Positions 1 to 9,321 of a stretch of DNA of 64,000 nucleotides are shown piece by piece. The notes beneath the pieces are model-generated. The model worked only from the letters and a program-made list of their open reading frames with translations, did no database searches and was not told the DNA's origin. The stretch comes from Curtobacterium sp. VKM Ac-2865 (GTDB lineage Bacteria; Actinomycetota; Actinomycetes; Actinomycetales; Microbacteriaceae). The stretch covers positions 364,311 through 428,310 of the forward strand of contig NZ_JADKRZ010000003.1 of assembly GCF_015350905.1 (NCBI RefSeq), written 5' to 3'. Position 1 is the first letter of the stretch, and the number at the start of each line of letters is the position of its first letter. The position numbers and the translations under genes were made by a program.

Positions 1-1
1 G

Positions 2-58
2 GCGCTCTACTCCGGCGCGTTCACGCTGCCCGCCGCGCTCGACATCGCCTCGGAGTAG
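2..58 (+). CDS. priA: PriA (HisA/TrpF bifunctional isomerase), C-terminal end only
   Basis: Only the last 18 codons before TAG are in the window; they read ALYSGAFTLPAALDIASE. This matches the usual ending of actinobacterial phosphoribosyl isomerase A (GKALYxGAFTLPEAL), a TIM barrel that isomerises ProFAR in histidine synthesis and PRA in tryptophan synthesis. The short gap of 2 nt to the SseB-like gene fits the priA-sseB pairing that I know from related actinobacteria. The identification rests on a short tail, so it is probable rather than certain. Confidence 0.7.
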   Translation, partial: ALYSGAFTLPAALDIASE

Positions 59-60
59 TC

Positions 61-873
61 GTGGCCGGCATCTCGAACGGCCGCGGCGGCGCACCCGAGG
101 ACGCGCACGACCACGGGCACGCGCCGGCGGACTCCGCGGGCTTCCCGTGGGCCGGACGCACCTTCGACAGCCACGACGACGCCTTCGCCGACGACGACGG
201 CCTGGCCGACCCGGCGGTCCTGGCCGCGATCGCCGGCCTGGAGGATGGTGGATCGCAAGCCGCAGTGGTATCGGCACTCGGCTCCGCCCGCCTGCTCATC
301 CCGCTCGTCGCCGAGGCTGGCGAGGTCGGGGAGACCCCCGACGGCCGGCTCGTCGACAAGACGCAGGAGCTGTCCATCGTGACGGTCGCCGGACCGGACG
401 GGCGCACGGTGATGCCGGCGTTCACGTCGGTCCAGGCGATGCAGGCCTGGGACGCGACCGCCCGGCCGATCCCCGTCGAGTCCCGCCGCGTGGCGATGGC
501 CGCCGCGAGCGAGGACACCCAGCTCGTCGTGCTCGACCCGACGTCGACGAGCGAGTACGTGCTCCGTCGCCCCGCGGTCTGGGCGATCGGACAGGACCTC
601 CCCTGGACGCCGTGCTTCGAGGACCCCGCCGTCGGCCAGGCCTTCGCGGACTCGGTCACGGGGGAGCCGGCCGTGGCACGGGTCGAGCTCTCGGCGGGGG
701 ACCCGCTCGGGCGCTTCGCCGGGCCGGAGCTGACCGTCGGGCTCGCGCTGCACCCGGGGCTCGACCGCGAGCAGGTCGGTGCGCTCGTGGGGCGGCTGCA
801 GCAGCGGTGGACCGCCGACGCCGTCATCGCGGAGCGGGTGGACAGTATGCGGGTGGCGCTGCGGCCAGCCTGA
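61..873 (+). CDS. SseB family protein
   Basis: A 270-residue soluble protein that starts with GTG 2 nt after the preceding stop, with GGAG a few bases upstream. The pattern is that of the SseB N-terminal family: a strand-rich core with 'LLIPLVAE' near residue 80, then 'DKTQELSIVTVAGPDGRTVMPAFTSVQAMQAWD' features read in pieces (TQEL, MPAFTS, MQAWD), which is the typical SseB substrate-free fold. No catalytic residues are known for the family and its role is unclear. It is probably transcribed with priA. The N-terminal 45 residues are acidic and His/Asp-rich and look disordered. Confidence 0.8.
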   Translation: MAGISNGRGGAPEDAHDHGHAPADSAGFPWAGRTFDSHDDAFADDDGLADPAVLAAIAGLEDGGSQAAVVSALGSARLLIPLVAEAGEVGETPDGRLVDKTQELSIVTVAGPDGRTVMPAFTSVQAMQAWDATARPIPVESRRVAMAAASEDTQLVVLDPTSTSEYVLRRPAVWAIGQDLPWTPCFEDPAVGQAFADSVTGEPAVARVELSAGDPLGRFAGPELTVGLALHPGLDREQVGALVGRLQQRWTADAVIAERVDSMRVALRPA

Positions 874-933
874 GCCGCGGCTGGCCCGTGCGGCCGCACG
901 GCCAGTGCGAGCCCGGTGTCGACCAGCCGCGGC
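874..933. terminator. Structured intergenic region after the priA-sseB unit
   Basis: GCCGCGGCTGG (874-884) is the exact inverted complement of CCAGCCGCGGC (923-933), and between them lies a perfect 16-bp palindrome CCGTGCGGCCGCACGG (886-901). There is no T-tract, as is common in high-GC actinobacteria. It probably ends the priA-sseB transcript, just upstream of the parA promoter. Confidence 0.45.
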
Positions 934-970
934 ACGGCGGTGCGGGCCCGGTGTCGGCGTGGTGCGCCGG

Positions 971-976
971 TATGAT
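971..976 (+). promoter_or_regulatory. -10 element of parA (leaderless)
   Basis: TATGAT ends 6 nt before the GTG at 983, which places the expected transcription start on the start codon itself. Confidence 0.6.
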
Positions 977-982
977 GACCAG

Positions 983-1861
983 GTGAGCACCAACCCGACG
1001 ACCCAGTCCGGCACCGGCGAGACCACCTACGGTCCGACCGGCCGGCCCGTTCGGGCGTTCCCCATCCCCGAGGAGCTCGACGGTCACGGCCCGGCCCGCA
1101 TCATCGCCCTGTGCAACCAGAAGGGCGGCGTGGGCAAGACCACCACGACGATCAACCTCGGCGCCGCGCTCGCGGAGTACGGCCGCAAGGTCCTCGCCGT
1201 CGACTTCGACCCGCAGGGCGCGCTGTCCGCCGGCCTCGGCGTGCGCACCCACGACATCCCCACGGTCTACGACCTGCTGATGGGCTCGATCAAGGACCCG
1301 AACCAGGTCATCCAGCCGACGAACACCCCGTACCTCGACGTCATCCCGGCGAACATCGACCTGTCGGCCGCCGAGGTCCACCTGGTGAACGAGGTCGCCC
1401 GCGAGCAGATCCTCGCCAGCGTCCTGCGCAAGGTCGCCGGCGACTACGACGTGATCCTCGTCGACTGCCAGCCGTCGCTCGGGCTCCTCACCGTGAACGC
1501 GCTCACCGCCGCGCACGGGGTGCTCATCCCGCTCGAGTGCGAGTTCTTCGCCCTGCGCGGTGTCGCCCTGCTCATCGAGACGATCGACAAGGTGCGCGAC
1601 CGCCTGAACCCCGCCCTGCAGCTCGACGGCATCCTCGCCACGATGTACGACTCGCGCACGCTGCACTCCCGCGAGGTCATGGAGCGCGTCGTCGACACCT
1701 TCGACGACCGCGTGCTCGACACCGTCATCTCCCGCACCGTGAAGTTCCCCGACGCCACCGTGTCGGCGCGCCCCATCACGCAGACCGCGCCGGACCACGC
1801 CGCGGCGCACTCGTACCGGCAGCTCGCACGGGAGCTCGTCCAGCGTGGCGCCGTCGCCTGA
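983..1861 (+). CDS. parA: ParA-family chromosome partitioning ATPase
   Basis: A 292-residue MinD/ParA-type ATPase. The deviant Walker A motif QKGGVGKTTT lies near residues 46-55, followed by the VDFDPQGALS switch I/Walker A' region and VILVDCQPSLG (Walker B). Such proteins bind DNA as ATP dimers and move ParB-bound cargo. I place the start at GTG 983 because a -10 box sits 6 nt upstream; upstream in-frame sequence is arginine-rich noise. The first ~35 residues are a low-complexity tail. It overlaps scpA by 17 nt, and this parA-scpA-scpB order is a standard actinobacterial block, distinct from the parAB pair near the origin, so it probably works with the SMC complex. Confidence 0.92.
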   Translation: MSTNPTTQSGTGETTYGPTGRPVRAFPIPEELDGHGPARIIALCNQKGGVGKTTTTINLGAALAEYGRKVLAVDFDPQGALSAGLGVRTHDIPTVYDLLMGSIKDPNQVIQPTNTPYLDVIPANIDLSAAEVHLVNEVAREQILASVLRKVAGDYDVILVDCQPSLGLLTVNALTAAHGVLIPLECEFFALRGVALLIETIDKVRDRLNPALQLDGILATMYDSRTLHSREVMERVVDTFDDRVLDTVISRTVKFPDATVSARPITQTAPDHAAAHSYRQLARELVQRGAVA

Positions 1862-2699
1862 TCCCGCTGCCAGCGCCGCTGGTCCCGCTGGCGCCCCCGC
1901 TCCCGCCGGGTTCCGCGTCCGCCTGCGGAACTTCGACGGGCCGTTCGACCTCCTGCTCTCGTTGATCACCAAGCACGAGCTGGACATCACCGAGGTCGCC
2001 CTCGGCGTCGTCACCGGCGAGTTCATCGCGTACGTGCGCCAGGCCGAGTCGGTCGACGAACTCGACGAGGCGAGTGAGTTCCTCGTCGTCGCGGCGACCC
2101 TGCTCGACCTGAAGATCGCCGGGCTCCTGCCGCAAGGCGAACTCGTGGACGCCGAGGACGTCGCCCTCCTCGAGGCGCGGGACCTGCTCTTCGCGCGGCT
2201 CCTGCAGTACCGGGCGTTCAAGCAGGCCGCTGACTGGTTCGGCGCGCGCTGGGGCACCGAGTCGCGTCGGCACGCGCGGAGCGTCCGGCTCGAGGAACGG
2301 TTCAGAGCCCGCACGCCCGAACTCGTCTGGACCCTGACCGTGCAGGACTTCGCCGCGCTCGCCACGCTGGCCTTCGCCCCGCGGGAGATCCCGACGGTCG
2401 GACTCGACCACCTGCACGCCCCGCTCGTGAGCATCCGGGAGCAGGCGGCGGTCGTCGTGTCGATCCTGCGGACCCGCGCCGAGTCGGGCGATCCGGACGT
2501 CGCGTTCCGGGAACTGGTCGCCGGGGTCGACACGGCGGGTATCGTTGTGGCTCGTTTCCTCGCGATCCTCGAGCTGTACCGAACGGCGTCGATCACCTTC
2601 GAGCAGGACGAACCGCTGGGAGAGCTCACCCTGCGGTGGACCGCCGAGCACTGGACCGACGAGAGCCTCGCCAATCTTGGAGCCGACTATGACGGATGA
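1845..2699 (+). CDS. scpA: Segregation and condensation protein A
   Basis: A 284-residue kleisin subunit of the SMC-ScpAB complex that helps compact and segregate chromosomes. The family signature FDGPFDLLLSLITKHELDITEV is seen in pieces (FDGPFDLLL then HELDI) near residues 30-50, and the C-terminal winged-helix region has 'FLAILELYRTASITFEQDEPLGEL', the usual ending (LELYR, then an acidic strand). The start is GTG 1845 inside the end of parA. The first ~20 residues are Ala/Pro-rich. It overlaps scpB by 11 nt, so the two are probably translationally coupled. Confidence 0.95.
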   Translation: MAPSPDPAASAAGPAGAPAPAGFRVRLRNFDGPFDLLLSLITKHELDITEVALGVVTGEFIAYVRQAESVDELDEASEFLVVAATLLDLKIAGLLPQGELVDAEDVALLEARDLLFARLLQYRAFKQAADWFGARWGTESRRHARSVRLEERFRARTPELVWTLTVQDFAALATLAFAPREIPTVGLDHLHAPLVSIREQAAVVVSILRTRAESGDPDVAFRELVAGVDTAGIVVARFLAILELYRTASITFEQDEPLGELTLRWTAEHWTDESLANLGADYDG

Positions 2700-3405
2700 C
2701 GCCCACGACGTCTCCAGCGCCGAACCCGGTGGGGCGGACGAGTTCGACGACGCCCGGGCGATCGAGCACGCGATGCGGGCGCAGGCAGCGAAGCCGGACG
2801 TCGCCGTGGCCGCCGCCGCAGACGGCACCGTCGACGTCGCGGTCGACCGTCAGCTCGAGGCCATCCTGATGATCGCCGACGAACCCCAGTCGCTCGTCGC
2901 ACTCGGCACCGCCGTCGGCGCGCCCGTCCCCGTCGTCCGCCAGGCCGTCGAACGGCTCGTCGCGGACTTCGACGGTGTGGACGGCACCGTCCGCCGCGGG
3001 TTCGAACTCCGCGAGGTCGGTGGCGGCTGGCGCTTCTACGTCCGAGCGGACCTGGACGACGTCGTCGAGCAGTTCGTCGAGGCCGAGCGACCGTCCCGCC
3101 TGTCACAGGCCGCGCTCGAGACGCTCGCCGTCGTCGCGTACAAGCAGCCCATCACGCGCTCCCAGATCGCGTCGATCCGCGCCGTCAACGTCGACGGCGT
3201 CGTCCGCACCCTCGTGGCCCGCGGTCTCATCGAGGAGTCGTTCACCGACTCCGAGACCGGAGCCATCAACTACGTCACATCCGACCTGCTCCTGCAGCAG
3301 CTCGGCATCAACTCGCTCGAGGAACTGCCGCTCATCTCGCCCCTCCTGGAGGACGGCGTCGACGGCTTCGAGCAGAACGAAGGGATCCCCGATGGCCGCG
3401 TATGA
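2689..3405 (+). CDS. scpB: Segregation and condensation protein B
   Basis: A 238-residue winged-helix protein that binds the kleisin ScpA as a dimer. Recognised by RQLEAILMIADEP near residue 50, 'RLSQAALETLAVVAYKQPITRSQI' features (ALETLAVVAYKQP, residues ~145-160) and 'GVDGVVRTL..RGLIEE'-like text. The ATG at 2689 overlaps the end of scpA; the ~45-residue acidic, Ala-rich N-terminus precedes the family core. It overlaps rluB by 14 nt. Confidence 0.95.
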   Translation: MTDDAHDVSSAEPGGADEFDDARAIEHAMRAQAAKPDVAVAAAADGTVDVAVDRQLEAILMIADEPQSLVALGTAVGAPVPVVRQAVERLVADFDGVDGTVRRGFELREVGGGWRFYVRADLDDVVEQFVEAERPSRLSQAALETLAVVAYKQPITRSQIASIRAVNVDGVVRTLVARGLIEESFTDSETGAINYVTSDLLLQQLGINSLEELPLISPLLEDGVDGFEQNEGIPDGRV

Positions 3406-5608
3406 GGACGGACGAGACGACGGCCGGTCCGGCGGACGCCCAGACCGGTCAGGAGGCTCGGACCGCGCAGGCGGACCGGGTCGCGCTGGTGGTGCTGGTC
3501 GCTCCGGCGGTGCCGGTCGCGACGGCGGGCGCTCCGGAGGGTACGGCTCGGACCGTGGTGGCTCGGACCGTGGCGGGTACGGCGGGCGCTCCGGCGCTCC
3601 TGCCGGCCGGTCCGGTGGGTACGGCTCGGACCGTGGCGCTCCGGACCGTGGTGGGTACGGCGGCCGTTCCGGCGCTCCCGACCGAGGCCCCGGTCAGCGC
3701 GACGACCGCGGTGGGCAGCGCGACGACCGTGGGTACGGCCGTCGCGACGACCGCCCGCAGGGACGCCGTGACGACGACCGGGGGTACCGCCCGCGTCAGG
3801 ACGACCGCGGGGGTCCCCGTCGGGACGACCGTGGTGCCCCTCGTGGGGACGACCGCGGCGCACCCCGTCGTGACGGCGGCTTCGTCCGTCGTGAGGATGA
3901 CCGTGGTGCCCGTCGTGACGGTGGCTTCGTCCGTCGGGACGACGACCGTGGCGGTCCCCGTCGTGACGACCGTGGCGGCCCGCGCCGCGATGACCGTGGT
4001 GCTCCCCGTCGCGATGACGACCGTGGGTACCGTCCGCGTCAGGACGACCGTGGTGCTCCGCGCCGTGACGACCGTGGCGCTCCGCGCCGTGACGACGACC
4101 GTGGGTACCGTCCGCGTCAGGACGACCGTGGCGCTCCGCGCCGCGATGACGACCGTGGGTACCGTCCGCGTCAGGACGACCGTGGTGCTCCGCGCCGTGA
4201 CGACCGCGGCGCTCCCCGCCGCGATGACGACCGTGGGTACCGTCCGCGTCAGGACGACCGTGGCGCTCCCCGCCGGGATGACGACCGTGGGTACCGTCCG
4301 CGTCAGGACGACCGTGGCGCTCCCCGCCGGGATGACGACCGCGGGTACCGTCCGCGTCAGGACGACCGTGGCGCTCCCCGCCGTGACGACCGTGGTGCCG
4401 CCGATCGCGGCCCCGCCCGTCGCGACGACGACCGTGGGTACCGTCCGCGTCAGGACGACCGTGGCGCTCCCCGTCGTGACGACCGCGGAGCCCCTTCGGG
4501 GAACCGCCGTCCGGCGTCGACCGGTGACCGACGGACCGAGCGCCCGCGGTGGAGCTCGTCGGACAAGGACCAGCGCGACCGCCGCGAGGACCGCGACCGC
4601 CGTGACGACCGTCGCGGTGGTGCACGGGAGGGCGGCGACGCCAGCCGTGTCTGGCACAACGGACGCCGCTACGTCGGCGGGACGGCCACCGTCCGCAACA
4701 AGGCGACGACCCCGCGCCCCGCGGGCCAGCGCGACGACCACGGCGCGCCGCTCGAGGGCACGCCAGAACGCCCGATCATCCCCGAGTGGGACGCCGACGG
4801 TGCCGCTGCTGCCCCCGAGGAGCTGCAGCCCGAGGGCGAGCGCCTGCAGAAGGTCATCGCCGCCGCGGGTGTCGCGTCCCGTCGCGTCGCCGAGAACCTG
4901 ATCGCCGAGGGCCGGGTCTCGGTCAACGGCGAGGTCGTCGAGGCGCTCGGTCGTCGTGTGGACGCCGAGAAGGACGAGATCACGGTGGACGGCGTCCCCG
5001 TGCAGATCGACACCTCACGGCGGTACGTCCTGCTGAACAAGCCGACGGGCGTCGTGTCGAGCATGCTCGACGAGCGCGGCCGCCCGGACCTGTCGCAGTA
5101 CGTCGACAAGTACGAGGAACGCCTGTTCAACGTCGGGCGTCTCGACGCCGAGACCGCTGGCCTGCTGCTGCTGACGAACGACGGCGCACTGGCCCACGTG
5201 CTCGCGCATCCGTCCTTCGGTGTCGCGAAGACCTACGTCGCGAAGGTCGCGGGCAACGTGAACCCGGCGACGGTGCAGCAGCTGCTCGACGGCGTCGACC
5301 TGGAGGACGGACGGATCGCCGCCGACAAGGTGCGCCTGCTCGAGTCGTCCCGGGGGGAGTCCCTCCTCGAGCTGACCCTGCACTCCGGCCGCAACCGGAT
5401 CGTCCGGCGCATGTTCGACGCCGTGGACCACCCGGTCCTCGAGCTCGTCCGACGCTCGTTCGGTCCGCTCCACCTCGGCACCCTGCCGAGCGGTCGGACG
5501 CGTGAGCTGAGCGGTGTCGAGCTCGGCGGCCTGCTCGGCATCGCCCGCAGCGCCGGCGCGAACGCGCGCTCGGGTCCGGACTCCTCCCAGGAGGACACGA
5601 CCGACTGA
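3392..5608 (+). CDS. rluB: 23S rRNA pseudouridine synthase (RluB/RsuA family) with giant RDD-repeat N-terminus
   Basis: A 738-residue protein. The C-terminal ~260 residues are an ordinary RluB/RsuA enzyme: an S4 RNA-binding domain from about residue 481 (GERLQKVIAAAGVASRR) and a pseudouridine synthase domain with GRLDAETAGLL, where Asp585 is the catalytic aspartate. It converts a uridine of 23S rRNA to pseudouridine. What is odd is the N-terminus: about 90 residues of Gly/Ser/Arg, then tandem repeats including eight copies of DDDRGYRPRQDDRG, then an Arg-rich segment to ~470. This is probably disordered and RNA-binding. The start is ATG 3392, inside the end of scpB. Family members are usually 240-300 residues, though basic extensions are common in actinobacteria. 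Confidence 0.9.
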   Translation: MAAYEDGRDDGRSGGRPDRSGGSDRAGGPGRAGGAGRSGGAGRDGGRSGGYGSDRGGSDRGGYGGRSGAPAGRSGGYGSDRGAPDRGGYGGRSGAPDRGPGQRDDRGGQRDDRGYGRRDDRPQGRRDDDRGYRPRQDDRGGPRRDDRGAPRGDDRGAPRRDGGFVRREDDRGARRDGGFVRRDDDRGGPRRDDRGGPRRDDRGAPRRDDDRGYRPRQDDRGAPRRDDRGAPRRDDDRGYRPRQDDRGAPRRDDDRGYRPRQDDRGAPRRDDRGAPRRDDDRGYRPRQDDRGAPRRDDDRGYRPRQDDRGAPRRDDDRGYRPRQDDRGAPRRDDRGAADRGPARRDDDRGYRPRQDDRGAPRRDDRGAPSGNRRPASTGDRRTERPRWSSSDKDQRDRREDRDRRDDRRGGAREGGDASRVWHNGRRYVGGTATVRNKATTPRPAGQRDDHGAPLEGTPERPIIPEWDADGAAAAPEELQPEGERLQKVIAAAGVASRRVAENLIAEGRVSVNGEVVEALGRRVDAEKDEITVDGVPVQIDTSRRYVLLNKPTGVVSSMLDERGRPDLSQYVDKYEERLFNVGRLDAETAGLLLLTNDGALAHVLAHPSFGVAKTYVAKVAGNVNPATVQQLLDGVDLEDGRIAADKVRLLESSRGESLLELTLHSGRNRIVRRMFDAVDHPVLELVRRSFGPLHLGTLPSGRTRELSGVELGGLLGIARSAGANARSGPDSSQEDTTD
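3690..4500 (+). repeat. Tandem in-frame repeats encoding the RDD/RGG tail of RluB
   Basis: The DNA repeats in units of 24, 54 and 78 nt built from the codons for DDRGAPRR and DDDRGYRPRQ. The GGGTACCGTCCGCGTCAGGA core occurs eight times between about 3780 and 4450. Copies are near-identical, differing mainly at third positions, which points to recent slippage or unequal recombination. The length is likely to vary between strains. Confidence 0.9.
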
Positions 5609-5627
5609 CCGACGGTCGTCGTCGCGA

Positions 5628-5664
5628 CGACCGAGGCCGGACGCTGCGCGTCCGGCCTCGGTCG
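5628..5664 (+). terminator. Rho-independent-like hairpin after rluB
   Basis: A perfect 16-bp stem (5628-5643 with 5649-5664) closes a 5-nt loop. There is no T-run. It ends 2 nt before the -10 box of tyrA and so separates the parA-rluB unit from tyrA-cmk-der. Confidence 0.75.
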
Positions 5665-5665
5665 G

Positions 5666-5671
5666 TAGGCT
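5666..5671 (+). promoter_or_regulatory. -10 element of tyrA (leaderless)
   Basis: TAGGCT ends 6 nt upstream of the GTG at 5678, directly behind the preceding terminator hairpin. Confidence 0.55.
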
Positions 5672-5677
5672 TGCCGC

Positions 5678-6802
5678 GTGACCCAGGCGCCCCAGCACGA
5701 CCCGACCCCCGAGGTCGACCGCCGTCTGCGGGGACCCGTCCGGGTCGTCGGGACCGGTCTGCTCGGCGCGTCGATCGGCCTCGGCCTCCGGCAGCAGGGC
5801 GTCGAGGTCATCCTCGACGACGTCTCCCCGGCCGCCCTGGCGCTCGCCGTCGACTACGGCGCCGGTCGTCGCCCCGCTGACGGTGACGCCCCCGAGCTCG
5901 TCGTCGTCGCGGTCCCGCCGGACGTCACGGCGCAGGTCGTCGCCCGGGAACTCCTCGCCCACCCCGACGCCGTGGTGACCGACGTCGCCAGCGTCAAGTC
6001 GGTCCCGCTGGAGCGCCTGCGGGCGGCCGGTGCGGACGTCTCGCGGTACGTCGGCTCCCACCCCATGGCCGGGCGCGAACGCAGCGGTCCGACGGCCGCT
6101 CGCGCCGACCTGTTCATCGGCCGGCCCTGGGTCATCGCCGGCCACGACGACATCACCTACCGTCGTGCCGCAGTGGTCGAGGACCTCGCGCTCGACCTCG
6201 GCGCGACCGTGGTCCCGATGGAGCCCGGCCCGCACGACCAGGCCGTCGCGATCATGTCCCACGTGCCGCAGCTCGTGTCCACGCTGATGGCGTCCCGGCT
6301 CCGCGACGCCCCGGAGGCCGCACTCGGGCTGGCCGGCGGCGGCATCCGCGACGTCACCCGCGTCGCGTCGAGCGACCCCGGGCTCTGGGTCCAGATCGTC
6401 GGGGCGAACGCAGCGCACATCCGGCCCGTCCTGGTCGACCTGCAGAGCGAGCTCGCCCGGCTGATCGACGCCCTCGACGACCCGGACGCCCCCGGCGCAC
6501 CACGGACCATCGCCGAGACGATGGCGTCGGGCAACCGCGGCGTCGAACGCCTGCCGGGCAAGCACGGCACCACCAGACGGTTCGCCCAGGTCGTCGTCCT
6601 CGTCGACGACCGACCCGGGCAGATCGCCGATCTCCTGACGACCATCGGCGAGATCGGCATCAACCTCGAGGACCTGCGCCTCGAGCACTCACCGGGCGCA
6701 CCGATCGGCATCGTCGAGGTGTCGGTCGTCCCCGAGCAGGAACAGCGGCTCATCGAGGAACTCGAGGGCCGCGGATGGAGGATCGCAGCAGCATGGGCCT
6801 GA
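5678..6802 (+). CDS. tyrA: Prephenate dehydrogenase with ACT domain
   Basis: A 374-residue enzyme that oxidises prephenate to 4-hydroxyphenylpyruvate with NAD, the committed step to tyrosine. The N-terminal Rossmann motif is [14 protein letters not shown] (residues ~20-35); 'GSHPMAGRE' (SHPMAG, the substrate-binding His) and '[11 protein letters not shown]' are typical of the family. The C-terminal ~75 residues ([20 protein letters not shown] onward) form an ACT domain that usually senses tyrosine. The start is GTG 5678, 6 nt after a -10 box. It overlaps cmk by 10 nt. The Rossmann glycine pattern is [10 protein letters not shown] rather than the commoner GxGLIGGS, which is within family variation. 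Confidence 0.92.
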   Translation: MTQAPQHDPTPEVDRRLRGPVRVVGTGLLGASIGLGLRQQGVEVILDDVSPAALALAVDYGAGRRPADGDAPELVVVAVPPDVTAQVVARELLAHPDAVVTDVASVKSVPLERLRAAGADVSRYVGSHPMAGRERSGPTAARADLFIGRPWVIAGHDDITYRRAAVVEDLALDLGATVVPMEPGPHDQAVAIMSHVPQLVSTLMASRLRDAPEAALGLAGGGIRDVTRVASSDPGLWVQIVGANAAHIRPVLVDLQSELARLIDALDDPDAPGAPRTIAETMASGNRGVERLPGKHGTTRRFAQVVVLVDDRPGQIADLLTTIGEIGINLEDLRLEHSPGAPIGIVEVSVVPEQEQRLIEELEGRGWRIAAAWA

Positions 6803-7656
6803 ACGACGACGGACGCACCAACGACTCCGGGATCACCGGCGGGCCGAGCGGCCCCGACACCGGACTCCCCACCCCCGGCGACCAGCCGGGGCCGGCGACC
6901 GGACCCACCGGCGGCACCGACGGGCAGGGTGGCGGCGAGCCGGGTCTGACCCGCGACCCGATGCCCGCCGGGCTGGCGGACGGCGCCTACGTGGCGAAGT
7001 TCGTCATCGCGGTGGACGGTCCCGCCGGCAGCGGCAAGTCGAGCGTCTCCCGCGCCGCTGCCCGGGTGCTCGGCTTCGGGTACCAGGACACCGGCGCCGC
7101 CTACCGCGCGCTGGCGTGGCACGCACTGCAGCAGCAGGTCGACCTCGACGACCCGGCGGCGGTCCTCGCGAGCTGGGACACCTTCGACTACACGATCGGC
7201 ACCGATCCCGACGCCTACTTCGTCCGCGTCGGTGACACCGACGTGACCGACGCCATCCGCACCCCCGACGTGACCGCTGCGGTGGCACACATCGCCAAGC
7301 TCCCCGAGGTCCGCGCGCGCCTGGTGCAGCTCTTCCGCACCGTGATGCGCAAGACCGACGCCCAGGGCATCATCACCGAGGGCCGCGACATCACGACCGT
7401 CGTCGCGCCCGACGCCGAGGTCCGCATCCTGCTGACCGCCGACGAACAGGTTAGGATGGCACGGCGCTCGGCAGAGGTCACGACCCAGTCGGCCGCCGAC
7501 ACCTCGGCAGCACTCGCCCGACGAGACGCCGCCGACGCGAAGGTCGTCGACTTCATGAACGCCGCGGACGGCGTCACGACGCTCGACTCCACCGACCTCG
7601 ACTTCGACCAGACCGTCCAGGCGGTCGTCGACCTGGCCCGTACGGCCGGGCACTGA
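6793..7656 (+). CDS. cmk: Cytidylate kinase
   Basis: A 287-residue CMP/dCMP kinase. The kinase domain starts at about residue 68 with [18 protein letters not shown] (P-loop GPAGSGKSS), then [10 protein letters not shown] (the TG.MYRA motif with Met replaced by Ala), and [15 protein letters not shown] (the GRD motif), with the lid 'RMARRSAEV'. Preceding it is a ~65-residue Gly/Pro/Asp-rich stretch that is not part of the family fold. I prefer ATG 6793 (GGAGG at 6777-6781) over ATG 6775, which has no ribosome site. It overlaps tyrA by 10 nt and precedes der, the usual actinobacterial order. Confidence 0.93.
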   Translation: MGLNDDGRTNDSGITGGPSGPDTGLPTPGDQPGPATGPTGGTDGQGGGEPGLTRDPMPAGLADGAYVAKFVIAVDGPAGSGKSSVSRAAARVLGFGYQDTGAAYRALAWHALQQQVDLDDPAAVLASWDTFDYTIGTDPDAYFVRVGDTDVTDAIRTPDVTAAVAHIAKLPEVRARLVQLFRTVMRKTDAQGIITEGRDITTVVAPDAEVRILLTADEQVRMARRSAEVTTQSAADTSAALARRDAADAKVVDFMNAADGVTTLDSTDLDFDQTVQAVVDLARTAGH

Positions 7657-7697
7657 CACAGACACGCGACCACAGGGTCGCCGGCAAGGAACCCACC

Positions 7698-9224
7698 ATG
7701 GCGCAACCGGACAACGGACCAGAGCACGACGACTTCCCGGAGTACGACGAGTCGCTGGGCGAGCGACTCGCGAGCCTCGACGAGTCCGAGGCCGAGCAGC
7801 GGTCGACCGCGCTCCGCGCCGGGCTCGAGGACTACGACCTCGACGAGGAGGACGTCGCCCTCCTCGAGACGGCGCAGCTCGGCCCGGACGGCATCGCCTA
7901 CCTGCCCGCACTGCCCGTGCTGGCGATCGTCGGCCGCCCGAACGTCGGCAAGTCAGCGCTCGTGAACCGCATCCTCGGTCGCCGAGAGGCCGTCGTGCAG
8001 GACGTCCCCGGCGTCACGCGCGACCGCGTCAGCTACAAGGCGGAGTGGAACGACCGGCGCTTCACCCTCGTCGACACCGGCGGGTGGGAGCCCGACGCCA
8101 AGGGCATCAACGCCTCGGTGGCGCTCCAGGCCGAGGTCGCCATCGACCTCGCCGACGCCGTCCTCTTCGTGGTCGACGTGACCGTGGGCATCACCGCGAC
8201 CGACGAGCACGTCGTCAAGATGCTGCGCGGCACCGACAAGCCCGTCATCGTCGTGGCGAACAAGTCCGACGACGAGCGCCGTGACCTCGACGCCTTCGAG
8301 CTGTGGAACCTCGGGCTCGGCGAGCCGCACCCCGTGTCGGCGCTGCACGGCCGTGGCGTCGCGGACCTGCTCGACCTCATCATCTCGACGCTGCCGGAGA
8401 TCTCGGCCGTCGCCAAGCAGGAGCTCGGCGGCCCCCGCCGCGTCGCGATCCTCGGCCGGCCCAACGTCGGCAAGAGCTCGCTGCTCAACAAGGCCGCCGG
8501 TGAAGAGCGGGTCGTCGTGAACGAGCTGGCCGGCACCACCCGTGACCCGGTGGACGAGCAGGTGGAACTCGGTGGCCGCGTCTGGCGGTTCGTCGACACC
8601 GCCGGCATCCGCAAGCGCGTGCACCTGCAGCAGGGCGCCGACTTCTACGCCTCGCTCCGCACCACGGCCGCGCTCGAGAAGGCCGAGGTCGCCGTCGTCG
8701 TCCTCGACGTCACCGAGCCCGTCTCCGTGCAGGACCTCCGCATCATCGACCTGGTCCTCGAGTCCGGTCGCGCCCTCGTCCTGGCCTACAACAAGTGGGA
8801 CCTCCTCGACGACGAGCGCCGCCGCTACCTCGAGCGCGAGATCGAGCAGGACCTCGCACACGTGTCGTGGGCTCCGCGCGTCAACATCTCCGCGCGCACC
8901 GGTCGTCACCTCGAGCGGCTCGTCCCGGCACTCGAGACCGCCCTCGAGTCGTGGGACACCCGCATCCCGACCGGCAAGGTCAACGCCTTCATCGCCGAGC
9001 TCGTGCAGGAGCACCCGCACCCCGTCCGTGGTGGGCGTCAGCCGCGGATCCTGTTCGGCACGCAGGCCGCGAGCCAGCCGCCGACGTTCGTGCTCTTCAC
9101 GACCCAGTTCCTCGACCCGCAGTACCGCCGCTTCATCACGCGGCGCCTGCGCGAGGTCTGGGGCTTCGCTGGCACGCCGATCACCGTGAACATGCGTGTG
9201 CGCGAGCGGCGGAAGCGCACCTGA
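7698..9224 (+). CDS. der: Ribosome biogenesis GTPase Der (EngA)
   Basis: A 508-residue double-GTPase that assists 50S subunit assembly. Two complete G domains are visible: [12 protein letters not shown] near residue 79 with DTGGWE and NKSD, and [12 protein letters not shown] near residue 254 with DTAGIRKR and NKWD. The C-terminal KH-like domain contains '[20 protein letters not shown]' features and ends [10 protein letters not shown]. The ~70-residue acidic N-terminal extension ([12 protein letters not shown]) is typical for actinobacterial Der. ATG 7698 lies 41 nt after cmk with a weak AAGGAA site; a 6-bp hairpin (7666-7681) sits in that gap. Confidence 0.95.
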   Translation: MAQPDNGPEHDDFPEYDESLGERLASLDESEAEQRSTALRAGLEDYDLDEEDVALLETAQLGPDGIAYLPALPVLAIVGRPNVGKSALVNRILGRREAVVQDVPGVTRDRVSYKAEWNDRRFTLVDTGGWEPDAKGINASVALQAEVAIDLADAVLFVVDVTVGITATDEHVVKMLRGTDKPVIVVANKSDDERRDLDAFELWNLGLGEPHPVSALHGRGVADLLDLIISTLPEISAVAKQELGGPRRVAILGRPNVGKSSLLNKAAGEERVVVNELAGTTRDPVDEQVELGGRVWRFVDTAGIRKRVHLQQGADFYASLRTTAALEKAEVAVVVLDVTEPVSVQDLRIIDLVLESGRALVLAYNKWDLLDDERRRYLEREIEQDLAHVSWAPRVNISARTGRHLERLVPALETALESWDTRIPTGKVNAFIAELVQEHPHPVRGGRQPRILFGTQAASQPPTFVLFTTQFLDPQYRRFITRRLREVWGFAGTPITVNMRVRERRKRT

Positions 9225-9240
9225 TCCGATCCAGCACGAC

Positions 9241-9278
9241 ACGACGGCCGCCGGGGCAGTGCTCCCGGCGGCCGTCGT
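9241..9278 (+). terminator. Terminator hairpin after der
   Basis: A perfect 15-bp stem (9241-9255 with 9264-9278) and an 8-nt loop, 17 nt after the der stop. It is GC-rich without a U-tract, and ends the tyrA-cmk-der unit. Confidence 0.8.
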
Positions 9279-9309
9279 CGTACCCGGCCCGGTGGTCCCC
9301 GGTCCGGCG

Positions 9310-9315
9310 TACGAT
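9310..9315 (+). promoter_or_regulatory. -10 element of the 9322 gene (leaderless)
   Basis: TACGAT ends 6 nt before ATG 9322. Confidence 0.55.
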
Positions 9316-9321
9316 CCGTGC

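Noticed and set aside
3690..4500. Possible CRISPR array because of regular repeats
   Set aside because: Units are contiguous and coding, with no unique spacers and no cas genes nearby.
3402..4901. Long open frames in the other phases and on the opposite strand across the rluB repeats
   Set aside because: They merely translate the tandem repeat into Thr/Val or His/Gly/Arg repeats; only the frame leading into the S4 and pseudouridine synthase domains is supported.
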